Assembly: GCA_947455205.1 (NCBI GenBank)
Contig: CANGNF010000039.1
Span: 1 to 48,456, forward strand
Length of the DNA: 48,456 nt
Direction of reading: 5' to 3'
Origin: Acetobacteraceae bacterium
GTDB lineage: Bacteria; Pseudomonadota; Alphaproteobacteria; Acetobacterales; Acetobacteraceae
Positions 15,067 to 24,035 of the stretch are shown here, one piece after another. Both the position numbers and the translations under genes were made by a program. The notes beneath the pieces were generated by a model. That model had not been told where the DNA came from, searched no databases, and saw only the letters and a list, made by a program, of their open reading frames with translations. Every line of letters starts with the position of its first letter. Position 1 is the first letter of the stretch.

Positions 15067-16647
15067 CTACAGGCGGCGCCAGATCTCCACCATGCCGCCG
15101 ATCTCCTGCACCTCCGCCACCTTGACGTAGCTGCGCCGCAGCGTGGTGCCCAGGTTGACCCGCACCCGGCGCCGCATGGTGCGCCAATAGCCGCGGTCCA
15201 CCACGATGATCCGCGGCCGGCCAGCCAGGATCCGGTTCACCTCGGCATCCGCGTCCACCCCGGTCACCCGGTCCCATTCGCAGGTCAGGTGGCCCGGAAA
15301 GGCGAAGCGGCTGGGCACCCCGGCGCCGGACATGACGTAGACCGCCGGGTGGTAGTTGGCGATGAAGATCGGCTCGCCCCGCCGGATCTGCTGGCGGATG
15401 ATCTCCGCCACCTGACGCGGCGGGTCCGGCACGTCCCAGCCCCGCTCCAGCCGCGGCATTGTATCTATCGCCCAGGCATGGATCGCCACGGCGCCCACCA
15501 GGCCGACGAAGGCCGGCAGCGCCAGGGCGGGCCGCAGCTTCCACGCCAACTTCCACGCCCCCATGGCCGCCAGGATGGAAAGCGGCGCCATCAGGATGAC
15601 GAAGTAGTGGTTGAACCACATCCCCGGCCCAGCCACCGCAATGGCGGCGGTGATGAACCACAGCAGCGCCACCACCACCAGCAGTGCCGCCGGGTGGTTC
15701 AGGCTGCGCCGGCGCAGCCCGGCCACCGCCACCAAGCCCAGCAGCAGCGGAAACATCAGGTCGGTCAGCGCATAGACCACCCGGTCCCAGGCCTGGGTGG
15801 CGGAAACCGCGCCCCCGGCATAGGCCAGTGGCGCCAGGAAGCTGCCATACAGGAAGAACTGGAACTGCCCGCGCGCCGCATAGGCCAGGCCGAACAGCAC
15901 CGTCGGCAGCACGCACAGCGCGGCATAGGCCGCTGCCATGCCCAGCGCCCGGCGCCAGGGCAGCGCCCCGCTCCACCAGGCCGGCAGCGTCATCAGCACG
16001 AAGGCCAGGCACCCCATGGGCGCCACCACCGGCTTGATGGTCAGCGCGCAGCCCATCAGCACGCCCATGACCGCCAGGTCGCGCCAGCGCGGCGCCACAT
16101 CCGCCCGCACCGCCGCGCGCACGCCCAGGTAGATGGCGCCGGAGACGAAGGGCGCGAACAATATCTCGGTGTTGGAGGCGAGCCCGCCCAGCACCACGGA
16201 CTGGCCGATGTACAGCACCGCCGCGGCCAGCCCGACCACGCGCGGCCCCTGCAGCTGCCGCACGGTCCGGTAGGTCAGCCAGGCGGTGACGGCGACGCAG
16301 ATGGCGCCCAGCAGCCGGATGGTCATGACCGACTTGCCGAACAGCACCAGCGCCACGGCGAACAGCGCCGGCGCGCCCACCGGGTGCATGTCCCACACCG
16401 CCACATAGGGCCAGCCGCCGCGCAGCCATTCCCGCGCCTGCAGCAGGTAAAGCCCCTCGTCGGTATCAATGACGGAGTGATGGAAGGCGAAGACCCGCGC
16501 CGCCAGGGTCAGGGCGAACAGCAGCACCGGCACCGCCAGCGCCCGCGCCAGCGGGCTGGCCACCAGCCGGGCCCGCGCGCGGGCAACCAGGCCCCGCGGG
16601 GAGCCCAGGGCGGCGGTCAGTGGGGGGGAACCGACGGTTTCGCTCAT
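15067..16647 (-). CDS. GT39/ArnT-like polyprenyl-phosphate-dependent glycosyltransferase
   Basis: The product is a 526-aa polytopic inner-membrane protein with about 10-12 hydrophobic segments. The first periplasmic loop carries the GT-C signature VIDTDEGLYLLQAREWLRGG followed by PYVAVWDMHPVGAPALF. The Asp-Glu pair is the expected catalytic or metal-binding site. Members transfer sugars from polyprenyl-phosphate donors to lipids or proteins on the outer face. A C-terminal soluble portion contains IIVVDRGYWRTMRRRV. The start is uncertain: ATG 16647 (AGGAAG close upstream) is used, with ATG 16674 as the alternative. It is divergent from the hyuB gene. Confidence 0.8.
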   Translation of the reverse strand: MSETVGSPPLTAALGSPRGLVARARARLVASPLARALAVPVLLFALTLAARVFAFHHSVIDTDEGLYLLQAREWLRGGWPYVAVWDMHPVGAPALFAVALVLFGKSVMTIRLLGAICVAVTAWLTYRTVRQLQGPRVVGLAAAVLYIGQSVVLGGLASNTEILFAPFVSGAIYLGVRAAVRADVAPRWRDLAVMGVLMGCALTIKPVVAPMGCLAFVLMTLPAWWSGALPWRRALGMAAAYAALCVLPTVLFGLAYAARGQFQFFLYGSFLAPLAYAGGAVSATQAWDRVVYALTDLMFPLLLGLVAVAGLRRRSLNHPAALLVVVALLWFITAAIAVAGPGMWFNHYFVILMAPLSILAAMGAWKLAWKLRPALALPAFVGLVGAVAIHAWAIDTMPRLERGWDVPDPPRQVAEIIRQQIRRGEPIFIANYHPAVYVMSGAGVPSRFAFPGHLTCEWDRVTGVDADAEVNRILAGRPRIIVVDRGYWRTMRRRVRVNLGTTLRRSYVKVAEVQEIGGMVEIWRRL

Positions 16648-16833
16648 GCTTCCTGTGGCCGGCGGTGCCGGCATATGACCAGTTGGTAACGATCCTTCCC
16701 CAGGAAGGCGCCTACCGCAAGCCCGAACGGCATGGGGTCATGGCTTTGGGGCCTTTCTGTGTCCGGGGAAAGGTGCCTCGCGGGCGCCCCGGCGCGGCTT
16801 GACGCCAAGGGGATGCCGCCGGAGGCTCCGGCC

Positions 16834-18513
16834 ATGCAACAGCCCCCAACCATGCCCGCCGCCATGCCCGCCGCCGCCCCTGATCCCGTGACCCTGGCCG
16901 TGGTGGACAACCGCCTGCGCGCGATCGTGGAGGAAATGGGGGAGGCCATGCTGCGGACCTCCTACAGCCAAATCCTGAACTCTTCGCGCGATTTTTCCAT
17001 CGCCCTGTGCGACGCGCGGGGCAGGCTTGTGGCCCAGGCCGACCACATACCGGTGCATGTCGGCGCCATGCCCTGGGCAGCGCTGGCCGTTGCTGAAGCG
17101 TTCGCCGGCAACATCCACCCGGGCGACACCTTCCTGCTGAACGACCCCTATTTCGGCGGCAGCCACCTGCCGGACCTGACCATCGTGCTGCCGGTGTTTG
17201 CCGAGGGGAGCCTGCGCTTCTGGTCCGTGGTGCGCGCCCACCAGTCCGACATCGGCGGCGCCACCATGGGCGGCTACAACCCCGGCGCCACCGAGATCTG
17301 GCAGGAAGGCCTGCGCGTCCCGCCGATCCGCCTGGGCGAGGGCGGCCAGCTGCGCCAGGACCTGATCCGCATGCTGGCCACCAACACCCGGCTGCCGCGC
17401 GACTTCACCGGCGACATGATGGCGATGATCGGCGCCGCGCGCCTGGGCGAACGCCGGCTGCAGGGCTTGCTGACCCATTACGGCGCCGCGGGGCTGGATG
17501 CCGCGGTCTCCGCCGTGCTGGACCTGTCGGAGGCCCATGCCCGCCGCATCCTGGCCACCTGGCCGGACGGCACCTGGCATGGCGAGGCGACGCTGGATGA
17601 TGACGGCTTCGACCGCACCGACGTGGTGATCCGCGCCACCTGCACCAAGCAGGGCGAGACGCTGACCGTGGACCTGACGGCGAGCGACCCGCAGACCACC
17701 GGCTTCGTCAATTCAAGCTTCGCCAACATGCGCAGCGCCGTCGCCATGGCCTTCGCGTTCCTGCTGGACCCCGAGGTCAGCAAGAATGACGGCGCCTTCC
17801 GCCCGCTCAACGTGCTGGCCCGCGAAGGCACCGTGGTCTGGGCGCGCGACGGCGCCCCGGTGACCATGTGCACCAGCCACTGCTCCAACGAGATCGTCGA
17901 GGCCATCATCCGCGCGCTTTCCGCCTGCTGCCCGGACCGCGCCATGGGCGGCTGGGGCCGGCGCTTCCGCGTGGCCATCCAGGGGCGGGACGCGCGGCGG
18001 CCGGGGCGCAGCTTCGTCTGGCACCTGTTCCACGCCAGGCCGGGCGGCGGCGGCAGTTCGGGCGGCGATGGCTGGTCCACCGCCGGCGAATGGCATTCCG
18101 CCGGCGGCCTGAAATTCGGCAGCGTGGAGATGGCCGAGGCCCGCTTCCCGCTGCATTTCGAGCGCCATGAGTTCCTGCCCGGCACCGCCGGCGAAGGCCA
18201 GTTCCGCGGCGGCCTCGGCGCCGAGTTGTCGTTGCGCGTGGACAGCGACGGCCCGGCCCGCGCCAACACGGCCGGGGATGGCATCCGCCACGGCAGCGCC
18301 GGCATGTGCGGCGGGCAGGACGGCCGGCCGCACCACTACGTGCTGGCCCGCGCCGATGGCAGCGAGCAGGTGCTGAAGACCAAGTCCACCGGCCTTGCGA
18401 TCAACCCGGGCGACCGGATCGTGGTGCAGTCCAGCGGCGGTGGCGGCTGGGGCGACCCGTCGAAGCGCGACCCCGCGGCACGAGCGCGCGACGAGCGGGA
18501 GGGGTATGTCTGA
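16834..18513 (+). CDS. hyuB: Hydantoinase B/oxoprolinase family protein
   Basis: The product is a 559-aa subunit of an ATP-dependent N-methylhydantoinase, oxoprolinase or acetophenone-carboxylase-type enzyme. It shows DPVTLAVVDNRLRAIVEEMGEAMLRTSYSQILNSSRDFSIALCD, HVGAMPWA, GDTFLLNDPYFGGSHLPDLT and a C-terminal GEGQFRGGLGAE. The last segment is INPGDRIVVQSSGGGGWGDP, the standard HyuB ending. The ATG at 16834 is chosen for GGAGG 8 bases upstream; in-frame ATGs at 16732 and 16813 are weaker. The stop overlaps the hyuA start by one base. Catalysis requires HyuA; the ring or amide substrate is unknown. Confidence 0.92.
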   Translation: MQQPPTMPAAMPAAAPDPVTLAVVDNRLRAIVEEMGEAMLRTSYSQILNSSRDFSIALCDARGRLVAQADHIPVHVGAMPWAALAVAEAFAGNIHPGDTFLLNDPYFGGSHLPDLTIVLPVFAEGSLRFWSVVRAHQSDIGGATMGGYNPGATEIWQEGLRVPPIRLGEGGQLRQDLIRMLATNTRLPRDFTGDMMAMIGAARLGERRLQGLLTHYGAAGLDAAVSAVLDLSEAHARRILATWPDGTWHGEATLDDDGFDRTDVVIRATCTKQGETLTVDLTASDPQTTGFVNSSFANMRSAVAMAFAFLLDPEVSKNDGAFRPLNVLAREGTVVWARDGAPVTMCTSHCSNEIVEAIIRALSACCPDRAMGGWGRRFRVAIQGRDARRPGRSFVWHLFHARPGGGGSSGGDGWSTAGEWHSAGGLKFGSVEMAEARFPLHFERHEFLPGTAGEGQFRGGLGAELSLRVDSDGPARANTAGDGIRHGSAGMCGGQDGRPHHYVLARADGSEQVLKTKSTGLAINPGDRIVVQSSGGGGWGDPSKRDPAARARDEREGYV

Positions 18514-20576
18514 TGGCCGCCCTCACCTACCGCATCGGCATCGACGTCGGCGGCACCTTCACCGACGTGGTCTGCATCGCCGCCGACGGCACCGAGACCC
18601 TGGCCAAGGCCGCCAGCACCCCGCAGGACCAGAGCGAGGGCGTCATCGCCGGCCTGGCCAACCTGGCCGCCGCGCTGAACCTGCCGCTCGCCACGCTGCT
18701 CGCCCGCTGCGAACGCATCGTCCATGGCACCACGGTGGCCACCAATGCCCTGCTGGAACGCAAGGGCAGCAAGCTGGCCATGCTGACCACCGAGGGGCAT
18801 CGCGACGTCATCGAGATGCGCGAAGGCCTGAAGCCGGAACGCTACGACCTGCGCCTGCCCGCGCCGGACCCGCTGGTGCCGCGCCGCCTCCGCCTCGGCA
18901 TCCGGGAAAGGCTCCGCGCCAATGGCAGCGTGGCCATCGCGCTGGACCAGGCCTCGCTCGCCACCGCCATCGAGCAACTGCGCGCCGAACAGGTGGAGAG
19001 CGTGGCGATCTGCCTGCTGCATTCCTGGCGCGACCCGGCGCATGAACGCGCCGCCGGGGAGGCCGTGGCCGCCGCCCTGCCCAGCGTCTTCGTCACCCTC
19101 TCGGCCGACGTGCTGCCGCAGATAAAAGAGTTCGAGCGGTTCTCCACCACCGCGGTCAACGCCTATGTCGGCCCGGTCGTCTCGCGCTACCTCGGCCGCC
19201 TGCGCGGCCGCCTGGGGGAGGCCGGCTACCCCGGCGCGGTCTTCGTCATCCTCTCCCATGGCGGCGTCGCCCCGGTGGAGGAAGCTGCGCGCCTCGCCGT
19301 CGGCACCGCGCTGTCCGGCCCGGCCGGCGGCGTGGCAGCGGCGGTCGCCCTGGCCCGCGCCGGGCTGGGGCAGAACCTGGTCACCTTCGACATGGGCGGC
19401 ACCTCCACCGACATCGCGCTCGTCGCCGATGGCACCGCCGCGCTGGGCCGCGGCCGCGTGGTGGGTGGCGAGCGCATTGCGCTGGAGTCGCTGGACATCG
19501 TCACGCTGGGTGCCGGCGGCGGCTCCATCGCGCATCTCGGCAGCGGCGGCACCCTGCAGGTCGGCCCGCAATCGGCCGGCGCCGTCCCCGGCCCCGCCGC
19601 CTACGGGTTGGGCGGCACCCAGCCGGCCGTCACCGACGCCAACCTGGTGCTGGGCTACCTCGACGCCGGCAAGTTCCTCGGCGGCGCCCGCAAGCTGGAC
19701 CTGGCCGCCGCGCAGCAGGCCGTGGCCGTGCTGGCGGAAAAGCTCGGCATCGAGCCCGCCACCTGCGCCATGGGCATCCACCGCCTGGTCAATGCCCGCA
19801 TGGCCGATGGCGTCCGCGTCGCCACCGTCCGCCGCGGCGTGGACCCGCGCGACTTCACCCTGCTGGCCTTCGGTGGCGCCGCCGGGCTGCACGCCAGCGC
19901 CGTCGCCCGCGAACTGGGGCTGAAGCGCGCCGCCGTGCCGCTCTTCGCCGCCGGGCTTTCCGCCTGGGGCATGCTGCAGAGCGACCTGCGCTACGAGATG
20001 GCGCGCAGCACCCTGGCCGCCGGCGGCATGCCGGAGGATGCCGAGATCGCCGGCCTCTACGCCACGCTGGAAAGCGACGCGCGCGACAAGATGGCCGCCT
20101 GGTACCAGGGCGAGATCGCGGTCCAGCGCAGCGCTGACATGCGCTACGGCGAACAGGTCTTCGAGATCGCGGTCCCGCTGGACGACATGGACTGGACCAG
20201 CCCCGGCCTGGGCCAGCGCCTGCGGGACGCCTTCCACGCCCGCCATCGCGCGCTGTTCACCTACGACCTGCCCGAGGAGGAGGTGGTGCTGGTCACCGCC
20301 CGCGCCGCCGCCATCGGCCGGCTGCCGCCGCTGGCCAGCGCCACCCGCCCCGGCGCGGCACCCGCCACCGCCCAGGCCACCCGCCGCATCCGCCTGGAAG
20401 CCGGCGAAGTGGATGCGCCGGTCTTCAGCTTCGACGCCCTGGCGCCCAACCAGGCTTTACGCGGCCCGGCGATTGTGGAAAGCGCCACCACCACCGTGCT
20501 GCTGCTGCCAGGCGACCGCGCCACCATGGACGCACGCGGCTGGCTGGACATCAGCCTTCAGGAGCCTGACGCATGA
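18513..20576 (+). CDS. hyuA: Hydantoinase/oxoprolinase family protein HyuA (ATP-dependent)
   Basis: The product is a 687-aa protein. It opens with the phosphate-binding motif YRIGIDVGGTFTDVVCI of the ASKHA-like fold. Then come VHGTTVATNALLERKG, LSGPAGGVAAAVALA, TFDMGGTSTDIALV, IVTLGAGGGSIA, VGPQSAGAVPGPAAYG and TDANLVLGYL, all typical of HyuA. It phosphorylates the lactam or amide substrate with ATP so that HyuB can complete ring opening or carboxylation. GGGAGGGG precedes the start, which overlaps the hyuB stop (TGATG). The downstream cupin start overlaps its stop (ATGA), so the three genes are one translational unit. Confidence 0.93.
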   Translation: MAALTYRIGIDVGGTFTDVVCIAADGTETLAKAASTPQDQSEGVIAGLANLAAALNLPLATLLARCERIVHGTTVATNALLERKGSKLAMLTTEGHRDVIEMREGLKPERYDLRLPAPDPLVPRRLRLGIRERLRANGSVAIALDQASLATAIEQLRAEQVESVAICLLHSWRDPAHERAAGEAVAAALPSVFVTLSADVLPQIKEFERFSTTAVNAYVGPVVSRYLGRLRGRLGEAGYPGAVFVILSHGGVAPVEEAARLAVGTALSGPAGGVAAAVALARAGLGQNLVTFDMGGTSTDIALVADGTAALGRGRVVGGERIALESLDIVTLGAGGGSIAHLGSGGTLQVGPQSAGAVPGPAAYGLGGTQPAVTDANLVLGYLDAGKFLGGARKLDLAAAQQAVAVLAEKLGIEPATCAMGIHRLVNARMADGVRVATVRRGVDPRDFTLLAFGGAAGLHASAVARELGLKRAAVPLFAAGLSAWGMLQSDLRYEMARSTLAAGGMPEDAEIAGLYATLESDARDKMAAWYQGEIAVQRSADMRYGEQVFEIAVPLDDMDWTSPGLGQRLRDAFHARHRALFTYDLPEEEVVLVTARAAAIGRLPPLASATRPGAAPATAQATRRIRLEAGEVDAPVFSFDALAPNQALRGPAIVESATTTVLLLPGDRATMDARGWLDISLQEPDA

Positions 20577-20935
20577 GCGAGTTCTTCAACGTCAACGACG
20601 CCAGCACCGGCATCTTCCGCGAGTTGGCGGCGGGCGTGACCACCCGCATCCACCCGGGCGAACAGGCCATGCTCTCGGTCGTCACCATCGCCCCCAATGG
20701 CGAAGGCACCATGCATTCCCACCCCGAGGAGCAATGGGGCCTGCTGCTGGAAGGCACCGCCATCCGCTACCAGGGCGGCGAGGCGCACAACGTGAAGGCC
20801 GGCGACTTCTGGCGCACGCCGGGCAACGTGCCGCACACGATGAAGGCCGGCCCCGAGGGCTGCAAGGTGCTGGATATCTTCGCCCCGCCGCGTGAGGAAT
20901 ACCGCAAGGTCGGCGCCAAGGGTTTCGGCGGGTAG
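20573..20935 (+). CDS. Small cupin-domain protein
   Basis: The product is a 120-aa single-domain cupin. Motif 1 is seen as GTMHSHPEEQWGLLLEG (H-x-H with Glu), and motif 2 as GDFWRTPGNVPHTMKAG. These give the usual metal set of three His and one Glu. It is cytoplasmic, with no signal peptide. The ATG overlaps the hyuA stop by four bases. Small cupins often act as isomerases, dioxygenases or ligand sensors. Here the coupling to hyuBA suggests action on the hydantoinase substrate or product, which is inference. Confidence 0.85.
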   Translation: MSEFFNVNDASTGIFRELAAGVTTRIHPGEQAMLSVVTIAPNGEGTMHSHPEEQWGLLLEGTAIRYQGGEAHNVKAGDFWRTPGNVPHTMKAGPEGCKVLDIFAPPREEYRKVGAKGFGG

Positions 20936-20970
20936 GAACAAAGGCGCCGCGCCTTCGCGGGCGGGGCGCC
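20936..20970 (+). terminator. Possible GC-rich hairpin after the hyuBA-cupin operon
   Basis: GGCGCC at about 20944-20949 can pair with GGCGCC at about 20965-20970, with additional GC pairs inside. There is no T-run, so it would be a factor-assisted terminator or just a GC-rich dyad. Confidence 0.3.
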
Positions 20971-20983
20971 ACCCCACCATCGT

Positions 20984-21229
20984 CATGGCCGGGCGTGATC
21001 CCGGCCACTCTCGCCGCAGCCCGCGCTACCCCACCGGATGCAGCACGCGCCCATCACCATCATGGCCGGGCCTGTCCCGGCCATCCACGCCAGGCCGCCA
21101 GCACCGCCGTTGCCAAGCGCAGCAGGCACCCCGCCACCGTCATGGCCGGGAGGTACCGGCCGCTCACGCCGCAACTCGCGTTACCCGGCCCGGTAGAACG
21201 CAACCTCCGTCATGGCGGGGCAACCCACG
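20984..21229. repeat. Four tandem degenerate REP-like palindromes (CATGGCCGGG..CCCGGCCA type)
   Basis: Copies begin at 20984, 21061, 21141 and 21211, that is every 70-80 bp. Each starts CATGGC(C/G)GGG. The first three carry a matching CCGGCC arm a few bases later and a trailing CACGCC- or CTCGCC-like tail. The second copy is the most canonical, with arms ATGGCCGGG / CCCGGCCAT. The motif resembles the intergenic REP-like palindromes common in alphaproteobacteria. They fill the 329-bp gap between the cupin gene and the convergent CitE-like gene. I see no gene in the gap. Confidence 0.65.
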
Positions 21230-21264
21230 CCGCGCCTCCAGCGCAACCGGACGTCCGCCGCCAG

Positions 21265-22149
21265 CTACCGCCGTGCCCGCACCAGCACCTGCCGCGCCCG
21301 CGCGACCACCGGCTCGTCGATCATCTGTCCCTCGAAGCTCACCGCGCCCACGCCGCGCGCGATCGCTTCGTTGAACGCCGCCACCATCCGCTCGGCCCGC
21401 GCCACCGCTTCCGGCGCCTCGCCGTATTCCTCGTTGATGATCGCAACCTGGGAAGGATGCACGCAGGACGCACAGGCATAGCCCAGCGCCTTGCTGCGCC
21501 TGAGGATCTTCCGGTAGCCGTCCAGGTCGGTGATATCGGCGACCGTGCCGATGAAGCCGGTGGGCAGTATCCCCGCCCCGCGCGCGGCGATGATCCCCAG
21601 CCGCTTCGGCAGGTCCAGCGCATCCGGCGTCGCCTCGGCGCCCAAATCGGTCGCCAAATCCTCGCCGCCCACGCCCAGCGCCACCATGCGCTTGCTGGCC
21701 CGGCAGATCGCATCCATCTGCGGAATCGCCTCCGCCGTCTCCACCAGGCCGATCACCCACACGCTGCCGGCGGGGCGCCCGGCCAGGGCCTCGGCCTCGG
21801 TGATGTGTTCGTCCAGCAGCCGCACATGATCGGCGCCCATCAGCTTGGTCAGGATCAGCCCGTCCGCGCCGGCCGCCACCGCGGCGTCGATGTCCGGCAC
21901 CGCCAGCCGCAGCGCCCGGTTCACCCGCACCACCACATCCGCCCCGCGACCATCGGCCCCCGGCTGGCGCACGCGCGGCACCGCCGCGGCCAGCAGCGCC
22001 CGCGCCGCCGCCTTCTCGCCGGGGGCAATCGCGTCCTCCAGGTCCAGGATGATCGCATCCGCCCCGCGCGTATGCGCCTTGGCGACGAAGCTTTCACGGT
22101 TGGTCGGCACGTACAGCAGGGAGCGCCAGTTGGGCAGCGAGCGGGTCAT
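21265..22149 (-). CDS. HpcH/HpaI-CitE family lyase (citrate lyase beta / malyl-CoA lyase-like)
   Basis: The product is a 294-aa TIM-barrel enzyme. It shows RSLLYVPTNRESFVAKAHTRGADAIILDLEDAIAPGEKAAAR at the N-terminus with the metal-coordinating acidic residues. VVRVNR, GLILTKL, VIGLVETAEAI and GYACASCVHPSQVAIINEEYG follow, typical of CitE-like proteins. These cleave or form C-C bonds of (S)-citramalyl-, malyl- or citryl-CoA. The start ATG at 22149 has GAGGAA upstream. The gene is divergent from a Bug binding protein. No citF or citD partner is present, so it is a stand-alone acyl-CoA lyase or thioesterase. Confidence 0.88.
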   Translation of the reverse strand: MTRSLPNWRSLLYVPTNRESFVAKAHTRGADAIILDLEDAIAPGEKAAARALLAAAVPRVRQPGADGRGADVVVRVNRALRLAVPDIDAAVAAGADGLILTKLMGADHVRLLDEHITEAEALAGRPAGSVWVIGLVETAEAIPQMDAICRASKRMVALGVGGEDLATDLGAEATPDALDLPKRLGIIAARGAGILPTGFIGTVADITDLDGYRKILRRSKALGYACASCVHPSQVAIINEEYGEAPEAVARAERMVAAFNEAIARGVGAVSFEGQMIDEPVVARARQVLVRARR

Positions 22150-22287
22150 GCGGTGGGTTCCTCTTTCGCCGCAGGCTAGCCCCGGATCGGCCCCGGCAGA
22201 AGCCCGGGCGCCGCCACCCCGCCAAACCCGGTGACGCCACCGCCCAAGCCCTGGCAGGATGCGCGCCAAGAAAACCGAGGAACCGCC

Positions 22288-23295
22288 ATGACCCCGCGCC
22301 GCGCCCTGCTCGCCGCCCCGGCCCTGCTCTTCGCCCCACCCGCCGGCGCCCAGGCCCCCAGCGCCGCGCCCCAGCGTTCCGGCGCCGCCTGGCCGGAGCG
22401 TCCGCTGCGCCTGGTCATCCCCTTCGTCCCCGGCGGCACCACGGACATCCTCGGCCGCCTGCTGGCGCAGACCATGGGGCCGCGGCTGGGCCAGACCGTG
22501 GTGGTGGAAAACCGCGGCGGCGCCGGCGGCAGCCTGGGCGCCGGAGAGGTCGCGCATGCAAGGCCGGATGGCTACTCCATGCTGCTCTCCACCAATGGCT
22601 CGCTGACCATCAACCCGCTGGTGCAGGCCAACCTGGCCTATGAGCCGTTCCGCCAGCTGGCCCCGCTCGGCCTCTGCCTCACCGTGCCCATGCTCATCGT
22701 GGTGCGCGCCGACCACCCGGCCAGGACCATCCAGGACTACGTGGCGCTGTCCAAGGCGCGGCCCGGCGCGGTCAGCATGGGCTCGGCCGGCACCGGCTCC
22801 TCCAACCACCTGGCGCTGGAGCTGTTCAACGCCGCCAGCCAGGCCCAGGCGACGCATGTGCCCTATCGCGGCAGCGGCCCGATGATCGCCGACCTGCTGG
22901 CCGGCAACCTGAACAGCATGATGGACCAGATCACCACCAGCCTGGCCATGGCGCAGGAAGGCCGGGTCCGCGCCCTCGCCATCACCGACAACCACCGCAG
23001 CCGGCTGCTGCCCAACGTGCCGACCCTGGCGGAGGCCGGCTTCCCCGAGGCCGAGATGGTCACCTTCATGGGCCTCTCCGCCACCGCGCCGCTGCCGGCG
23101 GAGGCCGAGGCCCGGCTGGTGCCCGCCATGCGCGCCGCGCTGCAGGAGCCGATCTTCCACGACCGGCTGGAAGGCGCCGGCGCCGAGATCGTCCGCGGCG
23201 AACTCTGCACCCCCGCCGGCTACGGCGCCTTCCTGCGCCGCGACTTCGACAAGATGAAGCGCGCGGTGCAGCTGGCCGGCCTCAAGCCGGAATAG
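22288..23295 (+). CDS. Bug/TctC-family periplasmic solute-binding protein
   Basis: The product is a 335-aa protein with signal peptide MTPRRALLAAPALLFAPPAGAQA. Family motifs are WPERPLRLVIPFVPGGTTDILGRLL, VVVENRGGAGGSLGAGEVA, GSSNHLALELF and HVPYRGSGPMIADLLAGN. It binds a small carboxylate-like ligand in the periplasm. GAGGAA precedes the chosen ATG. It is divergent from the CitE-like lyase and lies 31 bp upstream of the methyltransferase. No TctAB is in the window. Confidence 0.92.
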   Translation: MTPRRALLAAPALLFAPPAGAQAPSAAPQRSGAAWPERPLRLVIPFVPGGTTDILGRLLAQTMGPRLGQTVVVENRGGAGGSLGAGEVAHARPDGYSMLLSTNGSLTINPLVQANLAYEPFRQLAPLGLCLTVPMLIVVRADHPARTIQDYVALSKARPGAVSMGSAGTGSSNHLALELFNAASQAQATHVPYRGSGPMIADLLAGNLNSMMDQITTSLAMAQEGRVRALAITDNHRSRLLPNVPTLAEAGFPEAEMVTFMGLSATAPLPAEAEARLVPAMRAALQEPIFHDRLEGAGAEIVRGELCTPAGYGAFLRRDFDKMKRAVQLAGLKPE

Positions 23296-23326
23296 CCACC
23301 CCACCGTTTCGCGCTATCATCGGCGG

Positions 23327-24022
23327 ATGCAGCAAGCCGCCCATGTCGAGGAATCGCGCTTCGGCGTCTGGTTCCTGGGAACCGAGACCTGGGTGCAGCA
23401 CGTGCTGGTCCGCGCCGTGGCGGACCTGAAACGCCTGGTCGGCCCCGCCGCGCCCGTGGCGCCGGTGGTGGTGGATGTCGGCTGCGGCTGGGGCCGCTCC
23501 TTCCGGCTGCTGACCGACGCCTTCGCCCCCAGCCGGCTGATCGGCTGCGACATCGCGCCGGAGATGCTGAAGCTCTCGGCCGAGCGCGCCGCGCGGGACG
23601 GCCTGACGGTGGAGTTCCACCAGGCCGACAGCGCCGCGCTGCCGCTTGGGGATGCCAGCGTGGACCTGGTGTTCTGCCACCAGACCTTCCACCACCTGGT
23701 GGACCAGCAGGGTGCCATCGCCGAGTTCCACCGCGTGCTGAAGCCGGGCGGGCTGCTGCTGTTCGCCGAAAGCACCCGCGCCTACATCCACAGCTGGATC
23801 ATCCGCCTGCTGTTCCGCCACCCGATGGAGGTGCAGAAGACCGCGCCGGAATACCTGGCGCTGATCGAGGCCGCGGGTTTCGAGGTGACGCCCGAGCGCA
23901 CCTCCTACCCCTACCTGTGGTGGAGCCGCACCGACCTCGGCATCGCCGAGGCCTGGTTCGGCGTGAAGCCGCGCGCGGGGCGCGAGGAGACGCTGGTGAA
24001 TGTGGTGGCGGTGAAGCGCTGA
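23327..24022 (+). CDS. Class I SAM-dependent methyltransferase
   Basis: The product is a 231-aa cytoplasmic protein with a Methyltransf_11-type domain. Motif I is VVDVGCGWGRSFRLL at about 48-62, with an acidic residue in CDIAPEM, then FHQADSAALPLGDASVDLVFCHQTFHHL and VLKPGGLLLFAES. The substrate is unknown. The gene follows the Bug gene closely and converges with the next Bug gene, 13 bp apart. Confidence 0.85.
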   Translation: MQQAAHVEESRFGVWFLGTETWVQHVLVRAVADLKRLVGPAAPVAPVVVDVGCGWGRSFRLLTDAFAPSRLIGCDIAPEMLKLSAERAARDGLTVEFHQADSAALPLGDASVDLVFCHQTFHHLVDQQGAIAEFHRVLKPGGLLLFAESTRAYIHSWIIRLLFRHPMEVQKTAPEYLALIEAAGFEVTPERTSYPYLWWSRTDLGIAEAWFGVKPRAGREETLVNVVAVKR

Positions 24023-24035
24023 GCGCCCCCGCCAG

